Source of the DNA: Actinomycetota bacterium
Lineage (GTDB): Bacteria > Actinomycetota > Actinomycetes > Actinomycetales > Microbacteriaceae
Reading direction: 5' to 3'
NCBI GenBank assembly: GCA_018268515.1
Contig: JAFDWK010000013.1
Coordinates: 1 to 64,000, forward strand
Length of the DNA stretch: 64,000 nucleotides
The number at the start of each line of letters is the position of its first letter. Position 1 is the first letter of the stretch. Below the pieces are notes generated by a model. That model was not told where the DNA came from. It saw nothing but the letters and a program-made list of their open reading frames with translations, and did not search any database. Positions 1 through 8,641 of this stretch are shown one piece after another. The position numbers were made by a program, and so were the translations under genes.

Positions 1-496
1 GTTCGGCGTCCGCACCGAGCAGCCGGCGGAACTCGCCGGCGGGCAGCCCATCGACACGGACACCGCCCGGATCCTCGCCGGAGGTGTCGTCGCGTGGGAA
101 CGGGTGCTCACCCACCCGGTCACCGGGGCGATCCTCGCCGTCGACCACTACCGGCCCAACGCGGACCTGCGCCGCCTCCTGCACGCGAGAGACTCCCGCT
201 GCCGCTTCCACACCTGCGGGCTGCCACCCGTCACCCAAGACCTCGACCACACCATCGACGCCGCATACGGCGGGGCCACCGAAGAAGGCAACCTCGGCGG
301 GCTCTGCCGCAGACACCACGTCCTGAAACACCAGACCGCGTGGACCGTGACCCAACTCGGCGCCGGGGTGCTCGAATGGACCAGCCCCACCGGCGCCACC
401 TACATCGACAAACCACCCCCACCCGTCACCTTCACCACCGATGCCCCAGGTCCACCGGCGAACCCCGACTCGGACCGCGAGCCGGCGCCATTCTGA
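1..496 (+). CDS. DUF222/13E12-type protein with C-terminal HNH nuclease domain (5' part outside window)
   Basis: The reading frame is open from the left edge, so only the last ~165 residues are seen. They carry the HNH module typical of the actinobacterial DUF222 family: a Cys pair in RCRFHTCGLP, the DLDHT box, GGATEEGNLGGLCRRHH, then KH..W. The Cys and His residues should bind zinc and a catalytic metal. The tail after the HNH fold is Pro-rich and disordered-looking. These proteins occur in many copies in actinobacterial genomes. They are presumed nucleases, often linked to mobile or selfish DNA, but their substrate is not established. About 100 bp with no recognisable feature follow before the next, convergent gene. 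Confidence 0.85.
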   Translation, partial: FGVRTEQPAELAGGQPIDTDTARILAGGVVAWERVLTHPVTGAILAVDHYRPNADLRRLLHARDSRCRFHTCGLPPVTQDLDHTIDAAYGGATEEGNLGGLCRRHHVLKHQTAWTVTQLGAGVLEWTSPTGATYIDKPPPPVTFTTDAPGPPANPDSDREPAPF

Positions 497-599
497 ATCG
501 GATCCCGAACCCGCGCCGTTCTGGTCCGGCTCCAGATTGTGCACCGCTCAGCAGCACCCCCTCGGGAGAGCTCGAAGCCCCTCGCGAGCGGTCGCGCCC

Positions 600-1088
600 T
601 CAGGAGAACATGCGCCCGTTCCAGCGGAGCCATCCGGCCTGGTGTCGGCCGGACGGATCGTGGTGCGTCCAGTGCACCGTGCCGCCCCTGTCGCTCCACT
701 CGTAGTCACCGAGGAAGTCGACCCGGTCGCCCGTCGACAGCCCATCGAGGCGCGGGGCGATGTCGATGTTGTGCGCGACGAGGATCGAGACTCCCCCGGG
801 CGTGGTGAGGATGAACTTCTGATGCCGCGAGCCGTCAAGGTCGTCCGGCAGGACCCGGGTGACCACACCGGTGCCCTGCACCTCCACCCCGCTGCGCCGG
901 TCGTGGTACAGAGCCGGGATGGGATCGTCCACTGATCCGCCCGCGACGGATCCCGAGGTCGCAGACGGCGATGCGACCACCGCCGCGGGGAGAGCTCCGG
1001 GGATCCCTCCCCGTCCGATCACGAGCACCGCGAGCGCGACGAGGGCCACCACGACGAGGATCGTCGTCCAGCGCGCCCTCTGTGTCAC
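600..1088 (-). CDS. DUF3465 family membrane-anchored protein
   Basis: Small exported protein (162 aa) with one N-terminal hydrophobic segment (about residues 8-27), an Ala/Ser-rich spacer and a compact C-terminal domain. The run HQKFIL..VAHNIDIAPRL, then GDRVDFLGDYEW and HWTHHDPSGRH, matches DUF3465, a family of unknown function that probably forms a small periplasmic or surface beta domain. I place the start at the GTG at 1088 because a TAGGCT -10 box (1101-1096) lies 7 nt upstream, giving a leaderless transcript. An in-frame ATG at 1112 would overlap that promoter. No operon partner is evident. Confidence 0.75.
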   Translation of the reverse strand: MTQRARWTTILVVVALVALAVLVIGRGGIPGALPAAVVASPSATSGSVAGGSVDDPIPALYHDRRSGVEVQGTGVVTRVLPDDLDGSRHQKFILTTPGGVSILVAHNIDIAPRLDGLSTGDRVDFLGDYEWSDRGGTVHWTHHDPSGRHQAGWLRWNGRMFS

Positions 1089-1302
1089 GGCGCCCAGCCT
1101 ATCCGCGCGCACCGCGACCTGATGACCCGATACGGCACCTCATCCCCGATCCCCGGGAGCAGTCCCGGTCCAGCCCGCCGGATGGATCCGGCCCTGCGCG
1201 TCACCGAAACCGCAGCTCCCTCGCCCACGGAACCGACCGCGAGGCCGACCGCGGGGCTGGACGCCCCGGATCCGCTCGCCGCGGCGCGCTGAATGCGGAT
1301 CC

Positions 1303-1395
1303 GCGCCCTTCGACAGGCTCAGGGACCGGAGCACCAGGCTCAGGGACCGGAGCACCAGGCTCAGGGACCGGAGCACCAGGGGCAGGGACCGGGGC
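1303..1395. repeat. 21-bp tandem repeat grown from a dispersed intergenic repeat
   Basis: One copy of the dispersed element (CCTTCGACAGGCTCAGGGACC) begins here, and its distal part is then amplified. A 21-bp unit beginning CAGGCTCAGGGACC is repeated at 1314, 1335 and 1356, with a degenerate fourth copy at 1377. The rest of the 1089-1403 gap shows nothing else recognisable. The array sits just downstream of the SDR gene stop codon at 1404. Confidence 0.85.
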
Positions 1396-1403
1396 CGCTC
1401 GCC

Positions 1404-2210
1404 TCACATTCCGGCGTGCTCGAACGCGGTCGTGGGCAGGTCGACGATGTGCGCGCCGCCATCGACGACGAGCACGGATCCGGTCATGTACGACGACTCG
1501 CTGGATCCGAGGAAGCGCACCACCGCCGCGATCTCGGCGGGCTGCGCGGGGCGGTGCAGCGGCACGTCCGCGGTGACCGTGGCGTACGCCTCCTCGCGCG
1601 AGGCGAGCCCGGCATGCTCGGCGAACTCGTCCATCTCCTCGTCCGCCATCGGCGTCTGCACCCAGCCGGGGCAGACCGCGTTCACGCGCACGCCGTGCTT
1701 GCCGTAGTCGCGCGCGAGCGTACGGGTGAGGCCGATGAGCGCGTGCTTTCCGACCGTGTACCCCGCCACGGAGGGACCGGCGAAGAGCCCGGCGAGCGAG
1801 GAGATCACGACGATCTGCCCCTTCGCCTCGATCAGCGCGGGCAGCGCCTCGCGCGCCATCACGAACGCCGTGGTGAGGTTCGCGCGGATCGCACCCTCCC
1901 AGCCGGCGTCGTCGGTCTCGCCGACCGGGGCGAAGCCGTGGCCGCCCGCATTCGCGACCAGCACGTCGATGCGGCCGAACGTCGCGAGCACCTCGGCGAC
2001 GGCGCGTTTCGCGTCCTCGGTCGATGCGGCGTCGGCGACGATCGGGTGCGCGCCGACCGCGCGCTCGACCTCGCGCAGCGGCGCCTCGCGGCGGCCGACG
2101 ACGACGACGTGCGCGCCCTCGGCGGCGTAGCGCGCGGCGATCGCGGCGCCGATGCCGGTGCCGCCGCCGGTGATGACGACGACGCGACCGGTGGATCCGT
2201 TGGTGCTCAT
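1404..2210 (-). CDS. SDR-family NAD(P)-dependent oxidoreductase
   Basis: Classical short-chain dehydrogenase of usual length (268 aa), presumably cytosolic. Visible motifs are the cofactor-binding TGGGTGIG at residues 14-21, VANAGG, the catalytic Ser of VVISSLAG and the YTVGK Tyr-Lys pair, followed by NAVCPGWVQTPM and a C-terminal VDGG. It probably interconverts an alcohol and a ketone. The substrate cannot be told from sequence. The start has an AGGAG ribosome site. It lies 97 bp downstream of a second SDR on the same strand, divergent from a permease/amidohydrolase operon, which suggests a shared catabolic pathway. Confidence 0.9.
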   Translation of the reverse strand: MSTNGSTGRVVVITGGGTGIGAAIAARYAAEGAHVVVVGRREAPLREVERAVGAHPIVADAASTEDAKRAVAEVLATFGRIDVLVANAGGHGFAPVGETDDAGWEGAIRANLTTAFVMAREALPALIEAKGQIVVISSLAGLFAGPSVAGYTVGKHALIGLTRTLARDYGKHGVRVNAVCPGWVQTPMADEEMDEFAEHAGLASREEAYATVTADVPLHRPAQPAEIAAVVRFLGSSESSYMTGSVLVVDGGAHIVDLPTTAFEHAGM

Positions 2211-2241
2211 GGGTTCTCCTGGGGTTCGAGGTTGGAGGGCG

Positions 2242-2300
2242 GGCCCTTCGACAAGCTCAGGGACCGAGGTCTGGCGGGCCCTTCGACAAGCTCAGGGACC
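2242..2300. repeat. Two tandem copies of the dispersed CCTTCGAC-AAGCTCAGGG repeat
   Basis: Two identical 24-bp copies (2242-2265 and 2277-2300), both starting GGCCCTTCGACAAGCTC and ending GGGACC, lie 35 bp apart between the two SDR genes. The same element recurs near 1303, 4791 and 52917, and inside two coding genes. Confidence 0.9.
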
Positions 2301-2307
2301 GGGGGGT

Positions 2308-3054
2308 TCAAGCCGGGAAGCCGGAGCGCGCGCTGTATCCGAAGTCGCTGAGGATCCCGGATCCGTTCACCGCGCGGGCGCGCGGGGAGGCGAGGTAGAC
2401 GACGTGCGCGGCGATCTCCTCCGCGCTCTGCACGGGGAACGCGCCGGCGGCGAACGCCTCATCGCCGAGGTCGCCGCGGCTCATCGGCGTATCCACGATC
2501 GAGGGCGACACGGTCGTCACGCGCACGTCGTCGCCGGCGAGGTCGACGCTGAGCGCACGCCCGAACTGCACGAGCGCCGCCTTCGACGCGCAGTACGGCG
2601 CCATTCCGGGAGACGCCACGAATGCGGAGTCACTGGCCACCAGCACGATCGAGGCCGCGGGTGCCGTGCGCAGCGCCGGCAGCGCGGCGCGCAGGACGAG
2701 GAAGGCACCGGTCACGTTCACCGCGAACACGGACTGCCACTCGGCCAGAGTGGTCTGCTCGATCCCGGATCCGACGGGACCCGAGATGCCCGCGCAGCAG
2801 ACCACGGTGTGCAGCTCGCCGAGTGCCGCCACGGCATCCGCGACCGCCCCGGCGACCGCCGGCTCGTCGGTCACGTCGGCGAGGAACTGCACGGATCCAG
2901 GACACAGCGCGGCGGTCTCCGCAAGGCCGGCGGCCGAACGGTCCAGCAGTGCGACCCGGACGCCCTCCGCGGCGAGCGCCTGCGCGACCGCACGCCCGAT
3001 CCCTCCGGCGGCGCCGGTGACCAGGGCGGTCTTGCCCTGCAGCTGCAGCTCCAT
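2308..3054 (-). CDS. SDR-family oxidoreductase
   Basis: 248-aa short-chain dehydrogenase with cofactor loop TGAAGGIG, NVTG, catalytic Ser in LVASDSAF, YCASK Tyr-Lys pair and TVSPSIVDTPM. The longer open frame upstream is non-coding in character. The ATG at 3054 is chosen because GGAGGG lies 7 nt before it on the minus strand. It is the first gene of the two-SDR unit that faces the APC permease across a 261-bp gap. The substrate is unknown; the linked permease and amidohydrolase suggest oxidation of an imported small molecule. Confidence 0.88.
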   Translation of the reverse strand: MELQLQGKTALVTGAAGGIGRAVAQALAAEGVRVALLDRSAAGLAETAALCPGSVQFLADVTDEPAVAGAVADAVAALGELHTVVCCAGISGPVGSGIEQTTLAEWQSVFAVNVTGAFLVLRAALPALRTAPAASIVLVASDSAFVASPGMAPYCASKAALVQFGRALSVDLAGDDVRVTTVSPSIVDTPMSRGDLGDEAFAAGAFPVQSAEEIAAHVVYLASPRARAVNGSGILSDFGYSARSGFPA

Positions 3055-3227
3055 CGCCGCTCCCTCCGTGTGCCCGAGGCGATCCGTCCGGCCGCCTCCG
3101 CTCCGCCATCCTGCTCCGCGCATGGCGCGGCCACGAAGCGGCGGGCGACGGCTGTGCACGCAGGCACCATCGTCCTTCGCTCACGGGCAAGCCGGCCGGA
3201 TGCGGAACGGGCAGACTCGGCAGAGTC

Positions 3228-3239
3228 CGCATCGATGCG
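3228..3239. promoter_or_regulatory. 12-bp perfect palindrome in a divergent promoter region
   Basis: CGCATCGATGCG lies between the divergently transcribed SDR (start 3054) and permease (start 3316). It could be a regulator site, but such GC-rich palindromes arise by chance. Nothing else in the gap was recognised. Confidence 0.25.
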
Positions 3240-3315
3240 TCTTCCGCACAGCAGCTCCGCGCTGCGCCGGCCCACCGGCCCGAAGAACGCCCCGTCACCG
3301 CGCGAAGGAGCCGAC

Positions 3316-4761
3316 GTGACCGCTGAGCAAGACCAACTGACCCACACCGCATTGCGACAGGGAGCCCTCGGCGTCGCCGGGATCGTCTTCCTGGTGCTCG
3401 CCGCCGTCGCGCCGCTCACCGGCATCGTCGTCGTCGCCTCGCTCGTGATCGCGTTCGGCAACGGCGGCGGAGCCCCGGTGTCGTTCTTCCTGGTGGCGGT
3501 GATCCTGCTGCTGTTCGCGGTCGGCTACGCGCAGATGTCGAAGCAGCTCGTCAACGCGGGTGGGTTCTACGCCTTCGTCGTCAAGGGGCTGGGCCGCACC
3601 GGCGGCCTCATCGCCGGTCTCATCGCGACCCTCGGCTACAACTTCTTCGTCGTCGGCACGATCGGCACCAGCGGATTCTTCATGCAGACGATCATCGCCC
3701 AGCTCACCGGACTCGACATCCACTGGCTGGTGTGGGGGCTGCTCTCGATCGCGGTGTGCTTCGTGCTCGCCCGCATCGGCGTGGACTTCTCCTCCAAGGT
3801 GCTCGGCATCTGCCTCGTGCTCGAGGTGAGCATGCTCGTCGTCTTCGACATCTCGGTGCTGATCCGCACCGGGTACAGCTTCCAGGCGTTCAGCCCGGAG
3901 GCGGTGTTCTCCGGATCCCTCCCGATCGGCCTGCTGCTCGCGGCCACCGGATTCCTCGGTTTCGAGGCGACGGCGCTGTTCGGCGAGGAGGCCAAGCAGC
4001 CGCTGCGGACCATCCCGCGCGCCACCTACACGGCGATCACCGCGATCGGCATCATCCTCGGCGTCACCACCTGGGCGGTGGTGAGCGCAGTCGGCGTCGC
4101 GAAGGCGCAGCAGACCGCGGTCGACCACCTCGAGAACGGCGACCTGATCTTCTCGATCGCGCAGACCTACCTCGGCGGCCCGCTCACCACGGTCATGGAG
4201 ATCCTGCTGCTGGTGAGCCTGTTCGCCGCCATGCTCGCGTTCCACAACTCCGCGACCCGCTACCTGTACGCACTCGGCCGCGCCCGGATCCTCCCGCACG
4301 CCTTCGCCCGCACCCGCGCCACCGGCACCCCGCAGATCGCCGGCATCGTACAGGCCGGCTTCGCCGCGGTCGTCGCGGTGATCTTCTTCCTCGCCGGCGC
4401 CAACCCGATCACCCAGATCGTGCCCGCCATGCTCGGCTTCGGCACCCTCAGCGTGCTGATCCTGCAGGGGCTCGCCGCGCTGTCGATCGTCGTCTACTTC
4501 CGCCGTCGCGGTGACGGCCGGTGGTGGAGCACCTTCATCGCGCCCGGCATCGGCTTCCTCGGCATCGCCGCGATCGCGATCCTGGCGATGTTCAACTTCA
4601 ACATCGTGGCCGGATCCGAAGAGCTGTGGATCAACCTGCTGCCGCTCCTGCTCGTGCTCGCCGTGATCGGCGGCATCGTCTACGCGCAGTACCTGAAACG
4701 CGCGAAGCCCGTCGTGTACGACGGCCTCGCCGCCGACCTCGAGCAGTTCAGCACGCACTGA
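3316..4761 (+). CDS. APC-superfamily amino acid/amine permease
   Basis: 481-aa integral membrane protein with about 12 hydrophobic segments. The N-terminal GVAGIVFLVLAAVAPLTG and the central GFLGFEATALFGEEAKQP followed by RTIPRA are hallmarks of APC transporters, and the latter contains the conserved FE-A loop of TM6. The GTG at 3316 is preceded by GAAGGAG at 3304-3310. An open frame extends far upstream, but only as a GC-rich artefact. It heads a plus-strand operon with a MoaF-like protein and an amidohydrolase, so it likely imports their amine- or amide-containing substrate. The exact substrate is unknown. Confidence 0.88.
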   Translation: MTAEQDQLTHTALRQGALGVAGIVFLVLAAVAPLTGIVVVASLVIAFGNGGGAPVSFFLVAVILLLFAVGYAQMSKQLVNAGGFYAFVVKGLGRTGGLIAGLIATLGYNFFVVGTIGTSGFFMQTIIAQLTGLDIHWLVWGLLSIAVCFVLARIGVDFSSKVLGICLVLEVSMLVVFDISVLIRTGYSFQAFSPEAVFSGSLPIGLLLAATGFLGFEATALFGEEAKQPLRTIPRATYTAITAIGIILGVTTWAVVSAVGVAKAQQTAVDHLENGDLIFSIAQTYLGGPLTTVMEILLLVSLFAAMLAFHNSATRYLYALGRARILPHAFARTRATGTPQIAGIVQAGFAAVVAVIFFLAGANPITQIVPAMLGFGTLSVLILQGLAALSIVVYFRRRGDGRWWSTFIAPGIGFLGIAAIAILAMFNFNIVAGSEELWINLLPLLLVLAVIGGIVYAQYLKRAKPVVYDGLAADLEQFSTH

Positions 4762-4770
4762 GCGCCGTCC

Positions 4771-4814
4771 GGTCCCTGAGCCCACTACCCGGTCTCTGAG
4801 CCTGTCGAAGGGCC
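4771..4814. repeat. Dispersed GGTCYCTGAGC..TCGAAGGGCC repeat, one full and one partial copy
   Basis: A partial copy (GGTCCCTGAGC at 4771) is followed by a full copy at 4791-4814 ending TCGAAGGGCC. It lies between the permease stop and the MoaF-like gene, upstream of its AAGGAG site. Confidence 0.85.
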
Positions 4815-4844
4815 GGGCCCCCGAACCACCCACCAAGGAGCATC

Positions 4845-5711
4845 ATGACCACCATGAACCCCGCCGACACCTCGACCTGGCTTCCGCTGGACGGCCTCGC
4901 CCCCGGCTTCGATGCGAACAAGGCCCCGCACACCACCGCCCTGTCCGGCCGCGAGCTCAACGTGACCGCTCCCAACGGCACCCGCATCGCGCACACCTTC
5001 GCCGACACCGAGGTCACCTGGACCTACTCCCCCGGCGAGGGCGATCCGACCGAGGCGGCGACCGACACCGACACGTATGAGGCCGTCGAGGTCGACGAGG
5101 ATCTGTTCTACGTGCAGTTCCACCACGACTACCTGCCGAACGAGGCCGTGTCGCTCATCGTCGACCTGCGCGCGGGCCGCGTGCTGTCGATCATCAGCGA
5201 GATCCTGCCGACGCTCGAGCCCGGCCGCACGCGCGTGGTGCACCACTTCGGCACGGCGACGATCGACGGCGCCGACGTCACCGGCGACGAGCCGCGCCCG
5301 ACGACCGCGCTGATCGGCCGCCGCGTGGAGTGGGTGTACAGCACCGAGCACGCCTACGAGCACGTCTACCTCTCCGAGCGCTGGTACAGCTGGCAGTGCC
5401 TGGCCGGTCCCGAGCGCGGACTCGCCGACACCGACGAGAACAGCGTGTGGGAGATCCGCCCCGGCATCTACGTGTTCGCCTGGCGCGAGAAGGTCATCCC
5501 GTGCGCCTCGGTCACGATCGCCGACCACCGCGACGTCACCAGGATCCGCTCGCACGGCGTGCTGTTCGGCCTGGACGAGACCGGCGAGGTGCCCACGCAC
5601 TTCACGTTCGGCGCCTGGGGCCGCCTCATCTCGGTCAGCCACCACGCGCCCGAGCTCGAGCCGGCGAACTTCGGATCCCAGGGCGCCGCCGGCGTCGGAA
5701 CCGGAGCCTGA
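4845..5711 (+). CDS. MoaF-family protein (lipocalin-like, monoamine-regulon type)
   Basis: 288-aa soluble protein resembling the two-domain MoaF family: an N-terminal beta-rich module (about residues 20-140, with TFADTEVTWTY, FYVQFHHDYLPNEAVSLIVD) and a C-terminal module (about 150-265, GRRVEWVYS, FAWREKVIPCASVTI, HFTFGAWGR). Databases often call this family 'molybdenum cofactor biosynthesis F'. To my knowledge the founding Klebsiella moaF belongs to the monoamine regulon instead, and no molybdopterin gene is nearby. It is flanked by an amine-type permease and 1 nt from an amidohydrolase, consistent with a role in amine or amide catabolism. AAGGAG precedes the ATG; a second ATG lies 9 nt later. 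Confidence 0.75.
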   Translation: MTTMNPADTSTWLPLDGLAPGFDANKAPHTTALSGRELNVTAPNGTRIAHTFADTEVTWTYSPGEGDPTEAATDTDTYEAVEVDEDLFYVQFHHDYLPNEAVSLIVDLRAGRVLSIISEILPTLEPGRTRVVHHFGTATIDGADVTGDEPRPTTALIGRRVEWVYSTEHAYEHVYLSERWYSWQCLAGPERGLADTDENSVWEIRPGIYVFAWREKVIPCASVTIADHRDVTRIRSHGVLFGLDETGEVPTHFTFGAWGRLISVSHHAPELEPANFGSQGAAGVGTGA

Positions 5712-5712
5712 G

Positions 5713-7362
5713 ATGACCGCCGCCCCCGCCGAGCTCATCGTCACGGCCGACGTGATCCGCACGGTCGACCCGGAGCGTCCGACCGCCGAGGCCTTCGCCG
5801 TGCGCGACGGCCGGATCGCCGCGCTCGGCACCCGCGCCGAGGTCGAGACCCTGCGCGGCCCCGGCACGCGCGTGCTCGAGCTCGGCGCGGCGGCGGTCTA
5901 CCCGGGCTTCGTCGACGTGCACAACCACCACGCGCTCGCCGGCCGCACCGAGCTCTTCGAACTCACCCTGCCGCCCTCGCTCACCCTGGACGAGATCCTC
6001 GACCGGGTGCGCGAGAAGGCTGCGACCCTGCCCGAGGACGCCTGGATCATCGGCGGCGTGATCGCCTCCACCCTGCTCCCGTCGCTGCAGAGCACCGCCG
6101 TGCGGCTGCGGCTGGATGAGGCCGCGGGCGGACGCCCGGTCGTCATCGCGGAGGACTCCCGGCACAACCGCTGGGCGAGCACCCGCGCGCTCGAACTCGC
6201 CGGGATCGGAGTCGGCGCGATCCCGGCCGGCGGCGTCACGATCCTGGACGCCGAGGACGGCACCCCCACCGGCGTGCTGCTCGAAGCCGCCGGGATCCCG
6301 GTGCAGGAGGCCTACGACCGTTCGGCGGGGCTCACCGCGCAGCAGCATCGCGCCGCGTCGAAGCACGGCGTGCACCTGGCGAACTCCTACGGCATCACGG
6401 CGTTCCAGGACGCGGGGGTGTCCACCGACATCCTCGGCGCGCTCCACGACCTCGATGCGGACGGCGAGCTCGACGCCTGGGTGGTGTCGTCGCTGCTCGT
6501 CAACGACGAGATCTTCGGCTTCGATCCCATCGGATCCCCGCTCATCGCGCGCGGGGAGGAGTTCCGCACCGCGCACCACCGGCCCGACTTCGTGAAGATC
6601 TTCCTCGACGGAGTGCCGCCCGCACGCACGGCGTCGTTCCTGGAGCCGTACGTCGCCGACGCCGTGCACGGCGCGCACTTCCACGGCGAGACGACCATGA
6701 CGTTCGACGAGCTGCACGGCTGGCTGCGGCAGGTCGCCGAGCGCGGCCTGGGCGCCAAGGTGCACTGCACAGGCGACGGATCCGCCCGCCTGGTGCTCGA
6801 CGTCGCCGAGCGGCTGCGCGCGGACGGCTTCACCACGCCGATCCAGATCGCGCACGGGCAGTTCCTCGCGGACGAGGACATCCCGCGACTCGCCGCGCTC
6901 GACGTCACCGCCGACATCTCGCCGTTCATCTGGTTCCCGGGGGTCATCCCGCAGATGCTCGCCGAGGTGCTCGGCGAACGGGCCGAGCACTCCCAGCCGA
7001 ACCGCTCCCTCATCGACGCCGGAGCGCTCGTCGCCGGCGGATCCGACTGGCCGGTGAGCGAATCGCCGAACCCGCTCGAGGGCATCCAGGGCCTGGTGAC
7101 CCGGGCGGATCCGCTGCGCCGCGCCCCCGGAACGCTCTGGCCCGAGCAGGCGATCTCGGCCGAGGAGGCGCTGCAGGTGTTCACCCGCAACGCCGCGGTC
7201 GCGATGGGACTCGGATCCGAGACCGGATCCCTCGAGGTCGGCAAATCGGCGGACTTCGTGGTGCTCGACCGCGACGCGATCGCCGGCCCCGCCGACGCCA
7301 TCATCGACGCCCGTGTGCTGTCGACCTGGTTCGCCGGACGCGAGGTGTACGCAGCGGAGTGA
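5713..7362 (+). CDS. YtcJ-type amidohydrolase (amidohydrolase family 3)
   Basis: 549-aa metal-dependent hydrolase of the YtcJ/imidazolonepropionase-like group. Metal and active-site motifs in order: FVDVHNHHAL (HxH), FVKIFLDGV (Lys), KVHCTGDGSARLVLD (His), QIAHGQF (His) and AGGSDWPVSE (Asp), with the C-terminal IVLD-like strand that closes the beta sandwich. It likely cleaves a C-N bond in an amide, imide or cyclic substrate. Its ATG is separated by one base from the MoaF-like stop codon, so the two are translationally linked. A long intergenic hairpin follows its stop. Confidence 0.88.
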   Translation: MTAAPAELIVTADVIRTVDPERPTAEAFAVRDGRIAALGTRAEVETLRGPGTRVLELGAAAVYPGFVDVHNHHALAGRTELFELTLPPSLTLDEILDRVREKAATLPEDAWIIGGVIASTLLPSLQSTAVRLRLDEAAGGRPVVIAEDSRHNRWASTRALELAGIGVGAIPAGGVTILDAEDGTPTGVLLEAAGIPVQEAYDRSAGLTAQQHRAASKHGVHLANSYGITAFQDAGVSTDILGALHDLDADGELDAWVVSSLLVNDEIFGFDPIGSPLIARGEEFRTAHHRPDFVKIFLDGVPPARTASFLEPYVADAVHGAHFHGETTMTFDELHGWLRQVAERGLGAKVHCTGDGSARLVLDVAERLRADGFTTPIQIAHGQFLADEDIPRLAALDVTADISPFIWFPGVIPQMLAEVLGERAEHSQPNRSLIDAGALVAGGSDWPVSESPNPLEGIQGLVTRADPLRRAPGTLWPEQAISAEEALQVFTRNAAVAMGLGSETGSLEVGKSADFVVLDRDAIAGPADAIIDARVLSTWFAGREVYAAE

Positions 7363-7403
7363 GGCGCGGACCCGCGGGTCGCGTGGCGCGGCGGGTCGGC
7401 CCG

Positions 7404-7470
7404 CGAGAAACCTCTTTCAGCATGAGACCCACCCGCAGACGTGGTGTCTCATGCTGAATGTGGTTTCTCG
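7404..7470. repeat. Nested long hairpin element (H1) between convergent genes
   Basis: Outer arms CGAGAAACC (7404-7412) and GGTTTCTCG (7462-7470) enclose perfect 13-bp inner arms TTCAGCATGAGAC (7416-7428) and GTCTCATGCTGAA (7446-7458). A 3x3 internal mismatch separates the two stems and a 17-nt loop remains. It lies between the amidohydrolase and the convergent HAAS gene, so it could end transcription from both sides. Its words (GAGAAACC, GTCTC) recur in the element at 8676-8782. The remaining gap to 7631 shows nothing else. Confidence 0.85.
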
Positions 7471-7631
7471 AGGCGGCGGCGAGGGTACGGCCATGCGACA
7501 CCCCTGTCCGACGTGCAGCGCGCGGTCCCGCCTCCGTACGGCGCGCCTCGCTCGGAGATATACGCGATTTCGGATCTTTTCCGCGGATCCCTCCGAAGAA
7601 AAGGCACAACTCCGTGCTTGGCGCCCGGGAT

Positions 7632-8270
7632 TCAGCCCCGCGGCAGTGGAACGTCGCGTCCGCGCAGGCGCCAGAGCAGCCAGAGCGCGCAGACCACCGT
7701 CATGACGATCACGATCATGGACAGGTTCCAGGCGGCGGTCGGCACGAAGGGGTTGCGTCCAGCCCCTTCGCTGTCCGGCTCGACGACCCAGAACGTGCTC
7801 GCGGCCGTGCTCGCGAGCCATGCGAGCACGGCCGTGGCGAACGGCAGCAGAATCGCCACCGACTTCTCCCACCGTCGCCAGAACCGGCTTGACGTGACGA
7901 ACGCGACCCCGACGATCCATCCCACCATCGGTGCCACGATCCCGCCGAAGCCGAGCAGCAGCGCACCCATGATCGCGAACCACTTCGTGTCCACCATCGG
8001 CGACTTCCCAACGGGCACAGGAGCAGGCGCGACCACGACGACCGGCGCGGGCGGCGCGGATCCGGTCTCCTCCTTCGCCGCCGCGGCGATCTGCGCCGGA
8101 TCCCCGAGCTGGCCGATCCGGGCATGCAAGGCCGCGGCATCAAGCCCGTCGAGCTCCTCGGCGATACCGCTGCGCAGGTCGTTCGCGACCCGCCACGGCA
8201 GCTCTGCGATGGCGGCGTCCAGACGGTCCAGGTAGTCCTCGCGCAGGCTCTGCGCCTCGGCCTCGGTCAT
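7632..8270 (-). CDS. HAAS-domain membrane protein paired with PadR
   Basis: 212-aa protein. The N-terminal ~75 residues (EAEAQSLREDYLDRLDAAIAELP..VANDLRSGIAEELDGL) look like the HAAS alpha-helical module commonly encoded next to PadR regulators. A Pro/Val-rich linker and about four membrane segments (near residues 95-210) follow. The ATG at 8270 overlaps the PadR stop by 4 nt (ATGA), so the two are co-translated. Such pairs are thought to sense the envelope or a metabolite, but the function is not established. The longer upstream open frame is only the off-frame shadow of PadR. Confidence 0.75.
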   Translation of the reverse strand: MTEAEAQSLREDYLDRLDAAIAELPWRVANDLRSGIAEELDGLDAAALHARIGQLGDPAQIAAAAKEETGSAPPAPVVVVAPAPVPVGKSPMVDTKWFAIMGALLLGFGGIVAPMVGWIVGVAFVTSSRFWRRWEKSVAILLPFATAVLAWLASTAASTFWVVEPDSEGAGRNPFVPTAAWNLSMIVIVMTVVCALWLLWRLRGRDVPLPRG

Positions 8271-8629
8271 GCGTCCCCCTCTGATTTCGCCCGCGCCGCG
8301 GGCGGAGTCTCTGCGATCAGACCCGCCACGCTGCGCGCGAACGGGATCCACGACGTCCGGAACTGCGCGAGCTGCTGCACCCCGAGCTCGGTCAGCTCGT
8401 AGTACCGGCGCACCGGGCCGGACTCCGACGGGCGCTCGAACGTGCGCACCCCGCCGCTCTGCCGCAACCGCGACAGCAGCGGGTAGAGCGTGCCGATGCT
8501 GGCGATGAGTCCCTCGGCCGAAAGCCGCTCCGCGAGCTCCCAGCCGTACATCGGGCCGCGCGCGAGCAGGCCGAGCACGCAGTACTCGACCACGCCCTTG
8601 CGCATCTGCGCGCCGACGTCCACTGTCAT
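8267..8629 (-). CDS. PadR-family transcriptional regulator
   Basis: 120-aa winged-helix regulator. MRKGVVEYCVLGLLARGPMYGWEL, SIGTLYPLLSRLRQSG and the RRYYELTELG wing are the standard PadR signatures; the C-terminal dimerisation helix is short (PadR subfamily 2-like). The ATG at 8629 is the natural family start, although the frame stays open upstream. It probably represses its own operon with the HAAS protein through the inverted repeat at 8642-8658, just upstream. Confidence 0.88.
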   Translation of the reverse strand: MTVDVGAQMRKGVVEYCVLGLLARGPMYGWELAERLSAEGLIASIGTLYPLLSRLRQSGGVRTFERPSESGPVRRYYELTELGVQQLAQFRTSWIPFARSVAGLIAETPPAARAKSEGDA

Positions 8630-8641
8630 GCCACACAAGCT

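Noticed and set aside
1314..1395. 21-bp repeats considered as a CRISPR array
   Set aside because: Units are directly adjacent with no spacers and no cas genes are present. The same applies to the arrays at 33787-33856 and 37822-37980.
2152..3315. Upstream extension of the permease frame, giving an 869-aa protein
   Set aside because: The extension is antisense to an SDR gene and Arg/Gly-rich; the GTG at 3316 has a proper ribosome site and gives normal APC length.
3295..4836. 513-codon minus-strand frame opposite the APC permease
   Set aside because: Asp/Glu/Gly/Arg-rich shadow; the permease has clear membrane helices and an APC signature.
4845..5711. Assignment of the MoaF-like gene to molybdenum cofactor synthesis
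   Set aside because: No moa, mob or moe genes nearby; context is amine/amide catabolism.
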